10,793 nucleotides of DNA from Anaerolineales bacterium. GTDB lineage: Bacteria; Chloroflexota; Anaerolineae; Promineifilales; Promineifilaceae. The notes under the pieces were generated by a model. It saw only the letters and a program-made list of their open reading frames with translations, did not search any database and had not been told where the DNA came from. The translations under genes and the position numbers were made by a program. The stretch covers positions 1 to 10,793 of the forward strand of contig JAGQGA010000122.1 of NCBI GenBank assembly GCA_020432595.1, in the 5' to 3' direction. Shown one piece after another: positions 1 through 6,357 of this stretch (position 1 is its first letter; each line of letters opens with the position of its first letter).

Positions 1-1
1 C

Positions 2-1873
2 CACGCTGCCGCCTTCTTTCTCGGCAGCCTGCTGCTGTGGTGGTTGCTGCGCCAACCGTGGCCCGCCTTTTGGGGCGAGGCCAGCCTGGGCGTTCTGGCC
101 GATGGTATGCTCACCCCTCCGTTTGCCATCCTTGGCAGCCTCATCTTTTGGGGCAGCGGAATGCCCGTTTTTGTTATCTTTTGCGTGGGCGTGATGGTGG
201 TCAGCATGTTGATTTGGGTGGCGTGGCAGCGGCAGTATACGTTGACTCAGCACATCACCCAATTTGCTGCGCTTAACAGCGTTGGCACCTCGCTGCGGGA
301 AACGCTTGACCTGTCAACCGTGATCGAACGCACCCAGCAGCAGGTCAACGACCTTATTTTGGCTGACCAGTTTGCCCTGTGGCTGCGTGGTGAGCAGGGC
401 ACATGGCAAAATGTGGCGGCGGTGGGGGGAAAACGGCCGTTTTCCCCTGATGACTTTACCCAATGGGTGGCAGACCACGGCCGCATTTTGGAATTAAACG
501 GCCGTAATATCGCCTTCGCCCCCCGTCACGGCCTTACCATTCCCCAGCCGCCGCCGCAAGCGTGGCTTGGTGTGCCCCTCACCACGGCCGAACGGCTGAT
601 TGGGGTGATGGTGCTGCAGCGCGGGCAGGATGGGCAGCGGTTTAGCCGCTGGAGCCGGGAACTGTTTGTTGCCATTGCCAACCAGGCCAGTGCTGCCATT
701 CAAAACGCGCGGCTTTATGGCGAAACGGTGCGGCTCTATAACCTGACGGATGAGGCATTGGCGCAGCGGGTGCGGCAGCTACAGGCATTGCTCAACAGCA
801 TTCAGGAAGGGGTGCTGATGCTGGATCGCCAAGGGCAGGTGGTGCTGGTAAATCCGATGGCACTGACGCTGTTGGGCAGCCGTTTGCAGCCGGGCGACTC
901 GCTGCCCACGGTGGCGGCAGTGCGGTTGGGCTACAAGGAAGCGGAGTTGGGGCAGTTGGTGCGGCAGTTAACGGCCGTTTCCACCCCACCCACCGTGCCA
1001 GAAACGGCCGTTGTCTACCAAACCACGCTTGGCGCCACTTCCCGCACCATTGAGCGCAGCGAGGCCCCTGTTCTTAGTGAAGACGGTCAGCTACTGGGCT
1101 GGCTCATGCTGTTTCGGGATGTCACTGCTGACCATGAATTGGCTGAACGGCGGGCTGACCTTACCCGCATGATCGTCCACGACCTCCGCAACCCCATCAC
1201 CACCATTCTCAGCAACCTCAACTTGGCTAGTAACCAACTCCCCGTGCCGTTGTCAAACGCTCAGGAATTGCTTGATGATGCCCGTCAGGCATCGCTCGAC
1301 ATGCTCGACATGGTAGACTCGCTGATGGACATCAACCGCATGGAGGCAGGGCAAGCGGTTATTGACCCCGACGCGATGAGCCTTGGGCGGCTGGCGCAAA
1401 CGGTGGTAGAGCGGCTACAGCCGCTGGCGCAGCGGCAAAACATTTGTCTGCGGCTGGAATTGGCTGTGGCTATTCCGCCTGTCTGGGCTGATGAGGAAAT
1501 GGTGCGGCGCGTGCTGGTGAACCTGCTCGACAATGCGCTTAAATTTACTCCGGCCGGCGGCGAAGTGGTTTGCCGGGTGGAGCCGGCTGAAACGGCCGTT
1601 GAGCCTGTCGAAGCACCCCATGAACCTGGTGCCCGCTGCCTCATCAGCGATACCGGCCCTGGCATCCCCGCCACCATCCGTGAACTCGTTTTTGACCGCT
1701 ATATGCGAACCAATCAGGGCGGGGCGCAGGTGCGCGGTACCGGGCTTGGCCTCACCTTTTGCAAAATGACGGTTGAAGCACATAACGGCCGTATTTGGGT
1801 CGAAGAATCAGCCAATGGCGGCAGTTGTTTTATTTTTACGCTGCCCGGTATTCCGGTATTTGGTAATCGGTAA
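2..1873 (+). CDS. Membrane sensor histidine kinase (TM-GAF-PAS-HisKA-HATPase), N-terminus outside window
   Basis: Sensor kinase that would autophosphorylate on a histidine and pass the phosphate to an unseen response regulator. The reading frame is open from base 2, so the TTG at 44 is probably internal and the gene starts upstream. Visible order: a hydrophobic stretch at the window edge, a second strong membrane region at about 115-230, a GAF-like domain at about 260-710, a PAS-like domain at about 785-1130 (motif SIQEGVLMLDRQGQVVLVNP), then the kinase core. The H-box is MIVHDLRNPIT, with its His codon at 1178-1180. The N-box is NLLDNALKF at 1520-1546, G1 is DTGPGIP from 1649, and G2 is GTGLGL from 1736, so the core looks intact. 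No receiver domain is fused and no response regulator is visible nearby. The last codons (GGT AAT CGG TAA) lie inside the heptad array that follows, so the array sets the C-terminus. Six ACGGCCGT palindromes lie in the gene. The signal sensed cannot be told. Confidence 0.9.
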   Translation, partial: HAAAFFLGSLLLWWLLRQPWPAFWGEASLGVLADGMLTPPFAILGSLIFWGSGMPVFVIFCVGVMVVSMLIWVAWQRQYTLTQHITQFAALNSVGTSLRETLDLSTVIERTQQQVNDLILADQFALWLRGEQGTWQNVAAVGGKRPFSPDDFTQWVADHGRILELNGRNIAFAPRHGLTIPQPPPQAWLGVPLTTAERLIGVMVLQRGQDGQRFSRWSRELFVAIANQASAAIQNARLYGETVRLYNLTDEALAQRVRQLQALLNSIQEGVLMLDRQGQVVLVNPMALTLLGSRLQPGDSLPTVAAVRLGYKEAELGQLVRQLTAVSTPPTVPETAVVYQTTLGATSRTIERSEAPVLSEDGQLLGWLMLFRDVTADHELAERRADLTRMIVHDLRNPITTILSNLNLASNQLPVPLSNAQELLDDARQASLDMLDMVDSLMDINRMEAGQAVIDPDAMSLGRLAQTVVERLQPLAQRQNICLRLELAVAIPPVWADEEMVRRVLVNLLDNALKFTPAGGEVVCRVEPAETAVEPVEAPHEPGARCLISDTGPGIPATIRELVFDRYMRTNQGGAQVRGTGLGLTFCKMTVEAHNGRIWVEESANGGSCFIFTLPGIPVFGNR

Positions 1874-1959
1874 TCGGTAAACAGTAATCGGTAAACAGTA
1901 ATCGGTAATCAGTACTGACCACCGATTACTGATAACTGATAACCGATTACTGATTACAG
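1862..1959. repeat. Heptad-phased inverted repeat array A (GGTAATC family)
   Basis: Fourteen consecutive 7-base units with no slip of register. The left arm is made of GGTAATC, GGTAAAC and AGTAATC units (1862-1910). The centre is AGTACTG plus ACCACCG (1911-1924). The right arm is made of inverted-sense units such as ATTACTG and ATAACCG (1925-1959). The arms are largely complementary, so a transcript could fold into a long imperfect hairpin. The array begins in the last codons of the upstream kinase, supplies its TAA (1871-1873), and ends just before the Shine-Dalgarno of the next gene. There is no T-tract typical of an intrinsic terminator. The same unit family occurs at 8795-8864. Confidence 0.9.
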
Positions 1960-1964
1960 ACAAA

Positions 1965-1970
1965 AAGGAG
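1965..1970 (+). promoter_or_regulatory. Ribosome binding site of the M28 peptidase gene
   Basis: AAGGAG lies 4 bases before the ATG at 1975 and supports that start. It follows directly after the heptad array, so any hairpin formed by the array would sit immediately upstream of the ribosome site. Confidence 0.75.
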
Positions 1971-1974
1971 ACTC

Positions 1975-2820
1975 ATGAACAACAATCCCCATCTATCTAT
2001 TGACCAAAAAATCGTTGGTGACACTTACACCAGCAGCGAGATTATGGACAACCTGACCATTCTCTGCGATGACTTTGGTTCTCGCTTTGGTGGCACCGCT
2101 GGCGAAAAGCAGGCCGCTGACTTCATCGCCGACAAGCTTCGCGCCTACGGGCTGCAAAATGTGCATCTGGAGCCAATTGAGTACATCGGCTGGCGGCGCG
2201 GCGAGGTTTCGCTGGAGATCATCAGCCCCATCCAAAAAACCATTCCCTGCATCACTCTACCGCATTCCCCTGCTGCCGACCTTGAGGGGCGGGTGATTGA
2301 TTTGGGTGATGGTGCCCCGGCGCTGTATGACCAGCGTGCTGATGAAATCCAGGGCAGCATTGTGATGGCAAATAGCGAAATTTTCCCCGGCGGCAGCAAA
2401 CGCTGGGTGCATCGTGGCGAAAAGTTTGGCCGCAGCACCATGGCCGGTGCGGCTGGCTTTATCTTTGTCAACCATTACCCGGCTTATGGCCCGGCCACTG
2501 GCGGCGTGGGCAACGGTGGCGAGGCACTTATTCCGGCCATTTCAGTGGCAATGGAAGATGGCGCATTTATTTCACGGCTCATCAAGCGGTATGGCGAGGT
2601 CAAAATTCGGCTGAAGAGCAGCGACCATTGTGAGCCGATGGTGTCGTGGAATGTGATTGGCGACTTGCCCGGCACCACGCACCCTGACGAAGTGGTAATG
2701 CTGGGCTGCCACTACGACGGCCACGACATTTCGCAGGGGGCGATTGACCCCGCTTCGGGGGCGGTGTCAATGCTGTTGATTTTGGCGTGGGGATATGGGC
2801 TACGTTTGATCGCAGCATGA
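1975..2820 (+). CDS. M28-family metallopeptidase, C-terminally truncated by a junction near 2755-2770
   Basis: N-terminal part of a zinc-dependent M28 aminopeptidase-like enzyme. The first part carries GSRFGGTAGEKQAADFIADK. It is followed by a PA-like insert (about residues 95-210) and the start of the catalytic domain with GCHYDGHD (His246) and GAIDPASGA (Asp258), which match the first zinc ligand and the bridging Asp of the family. After about residue 262 the expected helix and the Glu-Glu, Asp and His ligands are missing. The last 15-20 residues are an antisense reading of coxL, ending at 2818-2820. The product should therefore be inactive. No signal peptide is seen. Full-length relatives are considerably longer than these 281 residues. 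I call the family with confidence. Whether the truncation is biological or an assembly artefact is open. Confidence 0.85.
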   Translation: MNNNPHLSIDQKIVGDTYTSSEIMDNLTILCDDFGSRFGGTAGEKQAADFIADKLRAYGLQNVHLEPIEYIGWRRGEVSLEIISPIQKTIPCITLPHSPAADLEGRVIDLGDGAPALYDQRADEIQGSIVMANSEIFPGGSKRWVHRGEKFGRSTMAGAAGFIFVNHYPAYGPATGGVGNGGEALIPAISVAMEDGAFISRLIKRYGEVKIRLKSSDHCEPMVSWNVIGDLPGTTHPDEVVMLGCHYDGHDISQGAIDPASGAVSMLLILAWGYGLRLIAA

Positions 2821-2921
2821 GTCATCCCATAGATTTTCAGGTTGGCTACATACCGTCCCTGCCCTTGGATAAAGCGGGGGTCTTCGACCCGTTTCATGCT
2901 TTTGCCAACGTAGTTACCCAT
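2712..2921 (-). pseudogene. coxL: coxL-type molybdopterin-binding large subunit, N-terminal fragment only
   Basis: The reading starts MGNYVGKSMKRVEDPRFIQGQGRY and continues to HAKINSIDTAP, the classic N-terminus of the CO dehydrogenase / xanthine dehydrogenase large subunit that carries the molybdopterin cofactor. Family members are roughly 750-800 residues. Here homology ends after about 52 residues (near 2760) and the frame then runs through the antisense of the M28 gene to a TAG at 2712-2714. All cofactor and active-site regions are absent. Its ATG overlaps the coxS stop by one base (TAATG at 2921), and GGAGG at 2928-2932 gives 6-base spacing, so translation would be coupled to coxS. The active-site loop that separates true CO dehydrogenases from relatives is not visible, so coxL is a family-level name. 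Confidence 0.8.
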
Positions 2922-3391
2922 TAGTCACCTCCGCCCATCTGGGCTGCTGCGGCCTTGACGGAACGAACGATGTTTTCGTAGCCAGTGCAGCGGCAAATAT
3001 TGCCTTCCAAACCGTGCCGAATTTCTGCCTCAGTCATGTTGGGGTTGTTTTCCACCAGCTTGGTGGCAGCCATGATCATGCCGGGGGTGCAGTACCCACA
3101 TTGGAGGCCGTGGTTTTCCCAAAAGGCTTTTTGCATGGGGTGCAGTTCGCTGCCATTGGCTAACCCTTCGATGGTGGTGATGGTTGCGCCATCGGCCTGG
3201 ACAGCAAGGGTGGTGCAGGATTTGACCGCCATGCCGTTCATGTGAATGGTGCAGGCGCCACACTGACTGGTGTCACAACCAATGTTGGTGCCGGTCATGC
3301 CTAGCTCATCACGGAGAAAATGGACAAGCAGCATACGTGGCTCAACATCTCTGGTGTATGTTTTGCCGTTGACTGTCATTGATACTTTCAT
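2921..3391 (-). CDS. coxS: CO dehydrogenase-type small subunit, [2Fe-2S] protein
   Basis: Iron-sulfur subunit of a molybdenum hydroxylase. It carries electrons from the molybdenum site toward the FAD subunit or acceptor. At 156 residues it has the usual size. The N-terminal plant-type ferredoxin fold has Cys39, Cys44, Cys47 and Cys59 (GCDTSQCGACTIH). The helical C-terminal domain has Cys98, Cys101, Cys133 and Cys135 (QCGYCTPGMI and NICRCTGYENI). All eight ligands for two [2Fe-2S] clusters are present. AAGGAG (plus-strand 3400-3405) lies 8 bases before the ATG. The gene is followed with one-base overlap by coxL and preceded by coxG after 127 bases. No coxM (FAD subunit) is in view. The small subunit alone cannot tell CO dehydrogenase from xanthine or aldehyde oxidases. 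The coxG neighbour favours the CO dehydrogenase group. Confidence 0.93.
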   Translation of the reverse strand: MKVSMTVNGKTYTRDVEPRMLLVHFLRDELGMTGTNIGCDTSQCGACTIHMNGMAVKSCTTLAVQADGATITTIEGLANGSELHPMQKAFWENHGLQCGYCTPGMIMAATKLVENNPNMTEAEIRHGLEGNICRCTGYENIVRSVKAAAAQMGGGD

Positions 3392-3399
3392 AGAAATAT

Positions 3400-3405
3400 C
3401 TCCTT
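3400..3405 (-). promoter_or_regulatory. Ribosome binding site of coxS
   Basis: On the minus strand this reads AAGGAG, 8 bases upstream of the ATG at 3391. It confirms the start and shows that coxS has its own strong ribosome site in the 127-base gap after coxG. I see nothing else clear in that gap. Confidence 0.75.
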
Positions 3406-3518
3406 CTATGGGGTTTTAAGGTTGAATTCCTTACTCAATTTACCCATGCCACGGCAAATTGAGATATTTACTTTCTTCCAAAAATGTGTCAATCAAATTA
3501 TGGGTTTGTGGGTTGCTA

Positions 3519-4274
3519 TTAACCTCCTTTTTCGCGCAGGATTTTGGCGACTTCACGAGCGATACGCCGTGTCCACCATTTTGTAATCAGCCGGAACAGG
3601 AACAAGCCGCCGAGGATCATGATGGCTTTACTCATTGTGTCTTCACGCTGATCTTCGGGGATGAGTTCTTCAATAAAGTTTTTGGGCGACCCCAAGGGGG
3701 ATTGGGTTTGGGTGGGTGGGGCAAGCGGGGGAGGAGGAGAAACGGAGGGGGGAGGTTCAGGGGTTGGGGCAGAAACGGCCGTTTCTCCCCCCTCTTGCGT
3801 CACTTCTTCTGCCTTCTCCACCTGCAACGCCACCATCCGCGCCTCCACCTGCTGGTTCAGCCCATCTAGGCTTTGGCGAATAATCGCCTTAGCCGAGGTG
3901 TCTAGCAGCCGTTGGCCGACGCTGGCAATGCGACCGCCCACCTGGGCATCGCCACTGTAGTGCATGATAGTAGTGCTGCCTTCTTCTTCCAGTCGCAGAC
4001 CACCATCACCTTTCACAAATCCGGCCGGCCCTTTGCCATCCACAACCATGTTATAGCTATTAGGAGCGGCAATATCAGTTAGGGTGACTTCACCGTTGAA
4101 TTTACCCTGCACAGGGCCAACTTTAATCTTTAAAACGCCAACATATTGATTTTCGCCAACTTCTTTTAGCTCTTCGCAGCCGGGCATCACGTTGGCTAAG
4201 ACCTCTGGGTCGAGCAGCATAGGCCACACCACATCACGCGGGGCAGCAAATGTATAGGAACCTTCTACTTTCAA
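3519..4274 (-). CDS. coxG: CoxG-like SRPBCC protein with Pro-rich linker and C-terminal membrane anchor
   Basis: CoxG-family protein. Members help maturation or membrane attachment of Mo-CO dehydrogenase and bind hydrophobic ligands in the SRPBCC pocket. Residues 1-148 carry the CoxG fold (MKVEGSYTFAAPRDVVWPML, PGCEELKEVGENQY, GPVQGKFNGEV, SGDAQVGGRIASVGQRL). Residues about 160-198 are a Pro/Ser/Thr-rich linker. Residues about 214-234 (KAIMILGGLFLFRLITKWW) are a single hydrophobic helix followed by a basic tail, so the pocket domain should be tethered on the cytoplasmic side. At 251 residues it is longer than a minimal CoxG because of the linker. The start is TTG, supported by AGGAGA 6 bases upstream; there is no nearby ATG in frame. 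One ACGGCCGT palindrome falls in the linker, coding ETAV. It lies upstream of coxS in the same direction and is probably cotranscribed. Confidence 0.88.
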   Translation of the reverse strand: MKVEGSYTFAAPRDVVWPMLLDPEVLANVMPGCEELKEVGENQYVGVLKIKVGPVQGKFNGEVTLTDIAAPNSYNMVVDGKGPAGFVKGDGGLRLEEEGSTTIMHYSGDAQVGGRIASVGQRLLDTSAKAIIRQSLDGLNQQVEARMVALQVEKAEEVTQEGGETAVSAPTPEPPPSVSPPPPLAPPTQTQSPLGSPKNFIEELIPEDQREDTMSKAIMILGGLFLFRLITKWWTRRIAREVAKILREKGG

Positions 4275-4280
4275 AATAAT

Positions 4281-4286
4281 TCTCCT
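4281..4286 (-). promoter_or_regulatory. Ribosome binding site fixing the TTG start of coxG
   Basis: Minus-strand AGGAGA sits 6 bases upstream of the TTG at 4274-4272. With no in-frame ATG nearby this decides for the TTG start. Confidence 0.7.
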
Positions 4287-4304
4287 AGCACAGCAATCAG
4301 CTAA

Positions 4305-4317
4305 TAAGCATTGCTTA
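4305..4317. promoter_or_regulatory. Perfect dyad TAAGCA-T-TGCTTA upstream of coxG
   Basis: A 6+1+6 base perfect inverted repeat lies between the possible coxG -10 element and the coxG start. Its position just downstream of a promoter would suit an operator. It is short enough to be fortuitous. No regulator gene is adjacent to suggest a partner. Confidence 0.3.
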
Positions 4318-4324
4318 ATTTGTT

Positions 4325-4353
4325 CTTATAATAGTTTGATTGTTGTATCAATG
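4325..4353 (-). promoter_or_regulatory. Possible sigma-70-like promoter for coxG
   Basis: On the minus strand CATTGA (4353-4348) is followed after 17 bases by TATAAG (4330-4325), 51 bases before the coxG start. The -10 match is fair and the -35 match is poor. An overlapping TTGATA (4351-4346) gives a better -35 but only 15-base spacing. This is a weak prediction from sequence alone. Confidence 0.25.
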
Positions 4354-4378
4354 GGTGATAGGCGTCACGTGTGGGAAG

Positions 4379-4404
4379 AAACGGCCGTTTACAAACGGCC
4401 GTTT
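4379..4404. repeat. Two copies of AAACGGCCGTTT in tandem, hairpin-forming
   Basis: The 12-base palindrome occurs twice, separated by only two bases (AC). Each copy is self-complementary and the two can also pair with each other to give an 11-12 base-pair stem, followed on the plus strand by TTTT-C. It is the only non-coding occurrence of the window's iterated palindrome, and the only pair. It could act as a terminator-like hairpin between the divergent genes or simply be two iterated palindromes close together. Confidence 0.7.
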
Positions 4405-4721
4405 TCGCTAAGCTCCAATTCATACGCTGATGACGCTGTAGAATCATTAGGACAATCAGATTTGGAATGACGGGATATTCTCGCAACGTTTGTTAAGCGA
4501 AACCGCTAATCCCTACTTTGAATCTCTTGTATAGTTTTACCTAAAGTTGATTGGGGTGTCAAACCACTTTCAGGAACGGAAAATCTAAAATGAACGCATA
4601 AGACATCTTTCCTAAAGCACCTCCCGTTCACGCCCTGTTCACGCTGAATTTACGGTGCCAATACGGACGGCTCTACTGGGCTGGCGTATGCTTGCACCAC
4701 CCTGCAAGCGGTATTTTTGCT

Positions 4722-4730
4722 GGGGAAGGA
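4722..4730 (+). promoter_or_regulatory. Ribosome binding site choosing the ATG start of the PAS kinase
   Basis: GGGGAAGGA is followed by 7 bases and then ATG at 4738. An in-frame TTG at 4717 lies before this site and has no ribosome site of its own, so the ATG is preferred. Confidence 0.75.
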
Positions 4731-4737
4731 CATTTGT

Positions 4738-5862
4738 ATGCTGGATGCCACATCACACGAACGTGTCTCATCCACCCAGCACACACTACCCAACATCGCT
4801 GAAGGGATCCTGGTCTTGGATGAAAACAAGTTCATCACTTACGCCAATGAGGCGGCCGAGACCATGCTAGGGTATGGCACTAGCTATACTGGCGGTAGCC
4901 ATCTGATTGGCGTACCCTACCAGCGGCTCAGTGCAGCCCCGTTGGCTCCGCTCAATGGTGCCCCAGCAAAAATAGTGGAAGGGGCACTGCGGCACAAAAA
5001 CGGCCGTTGGCTCACCGTCAACCTCACCCAAAGCCACATCGCCCCCAATCTACCCCACATTCTTGTCTCCTTCACCAACTCAGCCGAACAGTTGCAGCAA
5101 GAACAGTCGCTGACCCACACGCAGCGGCTGGCAGGGTTAGGCACCTTGACGGCCAGCATTGCCCACGAATTGACCAACCCCATTAGCATTATTACCACCA
5201 CCTGCCACGCCATTTTGCAGGACATGCAGGATAAGTCGCTCAACAACGACCAATTGGCGCAATATACGCAGATGATCGAACGAAGTGCTTGGCGGTGTAT
5301 TCGGCTTACCGACACGCTGCGGGGATACACGCGGCAGGGCAAGCTCCAGTTGGCAATTACAGATTTTGCGGCGTTGGTTGAAGATGCGCTGCTGCTAGTG
5401 CAACAGCAATTTCTCAAGGAGTTTAACGTGAGCATCCATACCGATCTGGATGCCGAACACCAGACCATTGTGTGCGACCCTAACCGACTGACGCAGGTTT
5501 TGGTCAATTTGCTAACCAATGCCCGCGACGCGATGCAGCCGGCCGGTGGGGAAATTACCATTCGCTCCTGGTTTATTGCGCCTGGTGAACGAGACGTGCA
5601 ACTGCCAACTGTGCGACTTCCAGAAGCCATAACGGCCGTTGGTGCCTTTGCTTTTGCCATTGAAGACAGCGGCCCTGGCATTGCCCCCGACGTGATCGAG
5701 CATATTTTTTCCCCATTTTTTACCACCAAGCGCAGTGGCGCGGGAACTGGGCTGGGTTTGTATATTGCGCGGGAGATTGTGGAACAGCACAACGGCCGTT
5801 TATTAGCCGAAAACACCCCCCATGCCGGTGCCCGCTTTATCGTTTTACTCCCCCAACAATAA
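4738..5862 (+). CDS. Soluble PAS-domain sensor histidine kinase (NtrB-like architecture)
   Basis: Two-component sensor kinase of 374 residues, taking the ATG supported by a strong ribosome site. The N-terminal PAS-like domain (about residues 15-115) begins with the pattern NIAEGILVLDENKFITYANEAA. It is followed by a short linker helix, the HisKA dimerisation domain and the ATPase. The H-box is SIAHELTNPIS with His143, N-box NLLTNARDAM with Asn261, G1 DSGPGIAP with Asp310, and G2 GTGLGLYIA from Gly336, so the catalytic core is complete. No membrane segment or signal peptide is seen, so it should sense a cytoplasmic cue. It is an orphan kinase here, with no receiver domain and no response regulator alongside. 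It is divergent from coxG across 463 bases. It ends 2 bases before the convergent rlmH stop. Three ACGGCCGT palindromes lie in it, coding NGR, TAV and NGR. The ligand is not identifiable. Confidence 0.92.
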   Translation: MLDATSHERVSSTQHTLPNIAEGILVLDENKFITYANEAAETMLGYGTSYTGGSHLIGVPYQRLSAAPLAPLNGAPAKIVEGALRHKNGRWLTVNLTQSHIAPNLPHILVSFTNSAEQLQQEQSLTHTQRLAGLGTLTASIAHELTNPISIITTTCHAILQDMQDKSLNNDQLAQYTQMIERSAWRCIRLTDTLRGYTRQGKLQLAITDFAALVEDALLLVQQQFLKEFNVSIHTDLDAEHQTIVCDPNRLTQVLVNLLTNARDAMQPAGGEITIRSWFIAPGERDVQLPTVRLPEAITAVGAFAFAIEDSGPGIAPDVIEHIFSPFFTTKRSGAGTGLGLYIAREIVEQHNGRLLAENTPHAGARFIVLLPQQ

Positions 5863-5864
5863 CA

Positions 5865-6344
5865 TTACTTGTGATATTTCTCCCCATTGCGGATGGTAAA
5901 CGCCCGGTAAAGCTGTTCCAGCAGCAGCACACGGGCCATTTCGTGGGGGAAGGTGAGGGGGGAGAGGGAAAGGGTGTCATGGGCAGTGGTGCGAACATCG
6001 TCGCTAAACCCCAGCGGGCCACCAATGAGGAAGGCCAAACGGCCGTAAATTTCCAACTGCTTCTGCAAATAATCGGCAAAATCGGGGCTGGTAAAAGAAC
6101 GGCCGTTTTCCGTCAACAAAATTAGCCGGTTTGCCCCCTCCGCTCCATTCAGCAATAGTTCCCCCTCCTTTTGCAGCGCCACCGCGTCTGGCTGCCCCCG
6201 CCCTACACTGTCCTTCACCTCCGTCAACCCAAACCCGACATAATGGCGCAGCCGCTTCTCATACGCCGCCTGCGCCGCCAACCACTCCCGATTCCGCAGC
6301 TTGCCCACTGCGACCACTGTAATTTGCCCTGAAAAAAGTGCCAT
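5865..6344 (-). CDS. rlmH: 23S rRNA (pseudouridine-1915-N3)-methyltransferase RlmH
   Basis: SPOUT-class methyltransferase that N3-methylates pseudouridine 1915 in helix 69 of 23S rRNA on assembled 70S ribosomes, using S-adenosylmethionine. At 159 residues it matches the usual length. N-terminal strand ITVVAVGKLRNREW; glycine-rich SAM-binding knot segment FLIGGPLGF (residues about 105-113); and the signature C-terminal block LSLSPLTFPHEMARVLLLEQ (125-144) with the terminal GEKYHK. The start ATG has no obvious Shine-Dalgarno. The gene converges with the PAS kinase, leaving a 2-base gap, so their 3' ends must share terminator space and no hairpin array separates them. Two iterated palindromes lie inside, coding ENGR (79-82) and IYGR (99-102). 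Confidence 0.95.
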   Translation of the reverse strand: MALFSGQITVVAVGKLRNREWLAAQAAYEKRLRHYVGFGLTEVKDSVGRGQPDAVALQKEGELLLNGAEGANRLILLTENGRSFTSPDFADYLQKQLEIYGRLAFLIGGPLGFSDDVRTTAHDTLSLSPLTFPHEMARVLLLEQLYRAFTIRNGEKYHK

Positions 6345-6357
6345 AAGAAAGGATTTA

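Larger units (their letters stand above)
4275..4737. other. Intergenic region between the divergent coxG and PAS kinase genes
   Basis: There is no credible gene here: the short frames lack a ribosome site and family features. It holds the coxG ribosome site (minus-strand AGGAGA, 4281-4286), a perfect dyad TAAGCA-T-TGCTTA (4305-4317), a possible coxG promoter (4325-4353), a doubled palindrome (4379-4404), a direct repeat of GTTCACGC with 11-base period (4626-4633 and 4637-4644), and the kinase ribosome site (4722-4730). It is more AT-rich than the flanking genes, as expected of a divergent promoter region. No heptad array is present. Confidence 0.7.

Noticed and set aside
44..46. TTG at 44 as the true start of the first kinase
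   Set aside because: The frame is open back to base 2 with hydrophobic residues continuing the membrane region; the gene is cut by the window edge.
1862..1959. CRISPR array
   Set aside because: Units are 7 bases, without spacers of 30-40 bases, and form inverted arms; no cas gene is present.
2712..2921. A genuine small protein ending at the TAG at 2712
   Set aside because: The first 52 or so residues are the conserved N-terminus of a large subunit; the rest is antisense of the peptidase gene, so it is a fragment.
3459..3869. 136-residue plus-strand frame opposite the end of coxG
   Set aside because: A Gly/Arg-rich shadow of the CoxG Pro-rich linker.
4301..4486. 61-residue minus-strand frame upstream of coxG
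   Set aside because: It crosses the promoter, dyad and doubled palindrome, and has no Shine-Dalgarno and no family similarity.
4717..4737. TTG start for the PAS kinase at 4717
   Set aside because: A strong ribosome site (4722-4730) lies between it and the ATG at 4738, so the later ATG is the better start.
4917..5816. 299-residue antisense open frame across the PAS kinase
   Set aside because: It lies opposite a gene with complete kinase motifs, is rich in Ser/Arg/Cys as antisense readings are, and has no recognisable domain.
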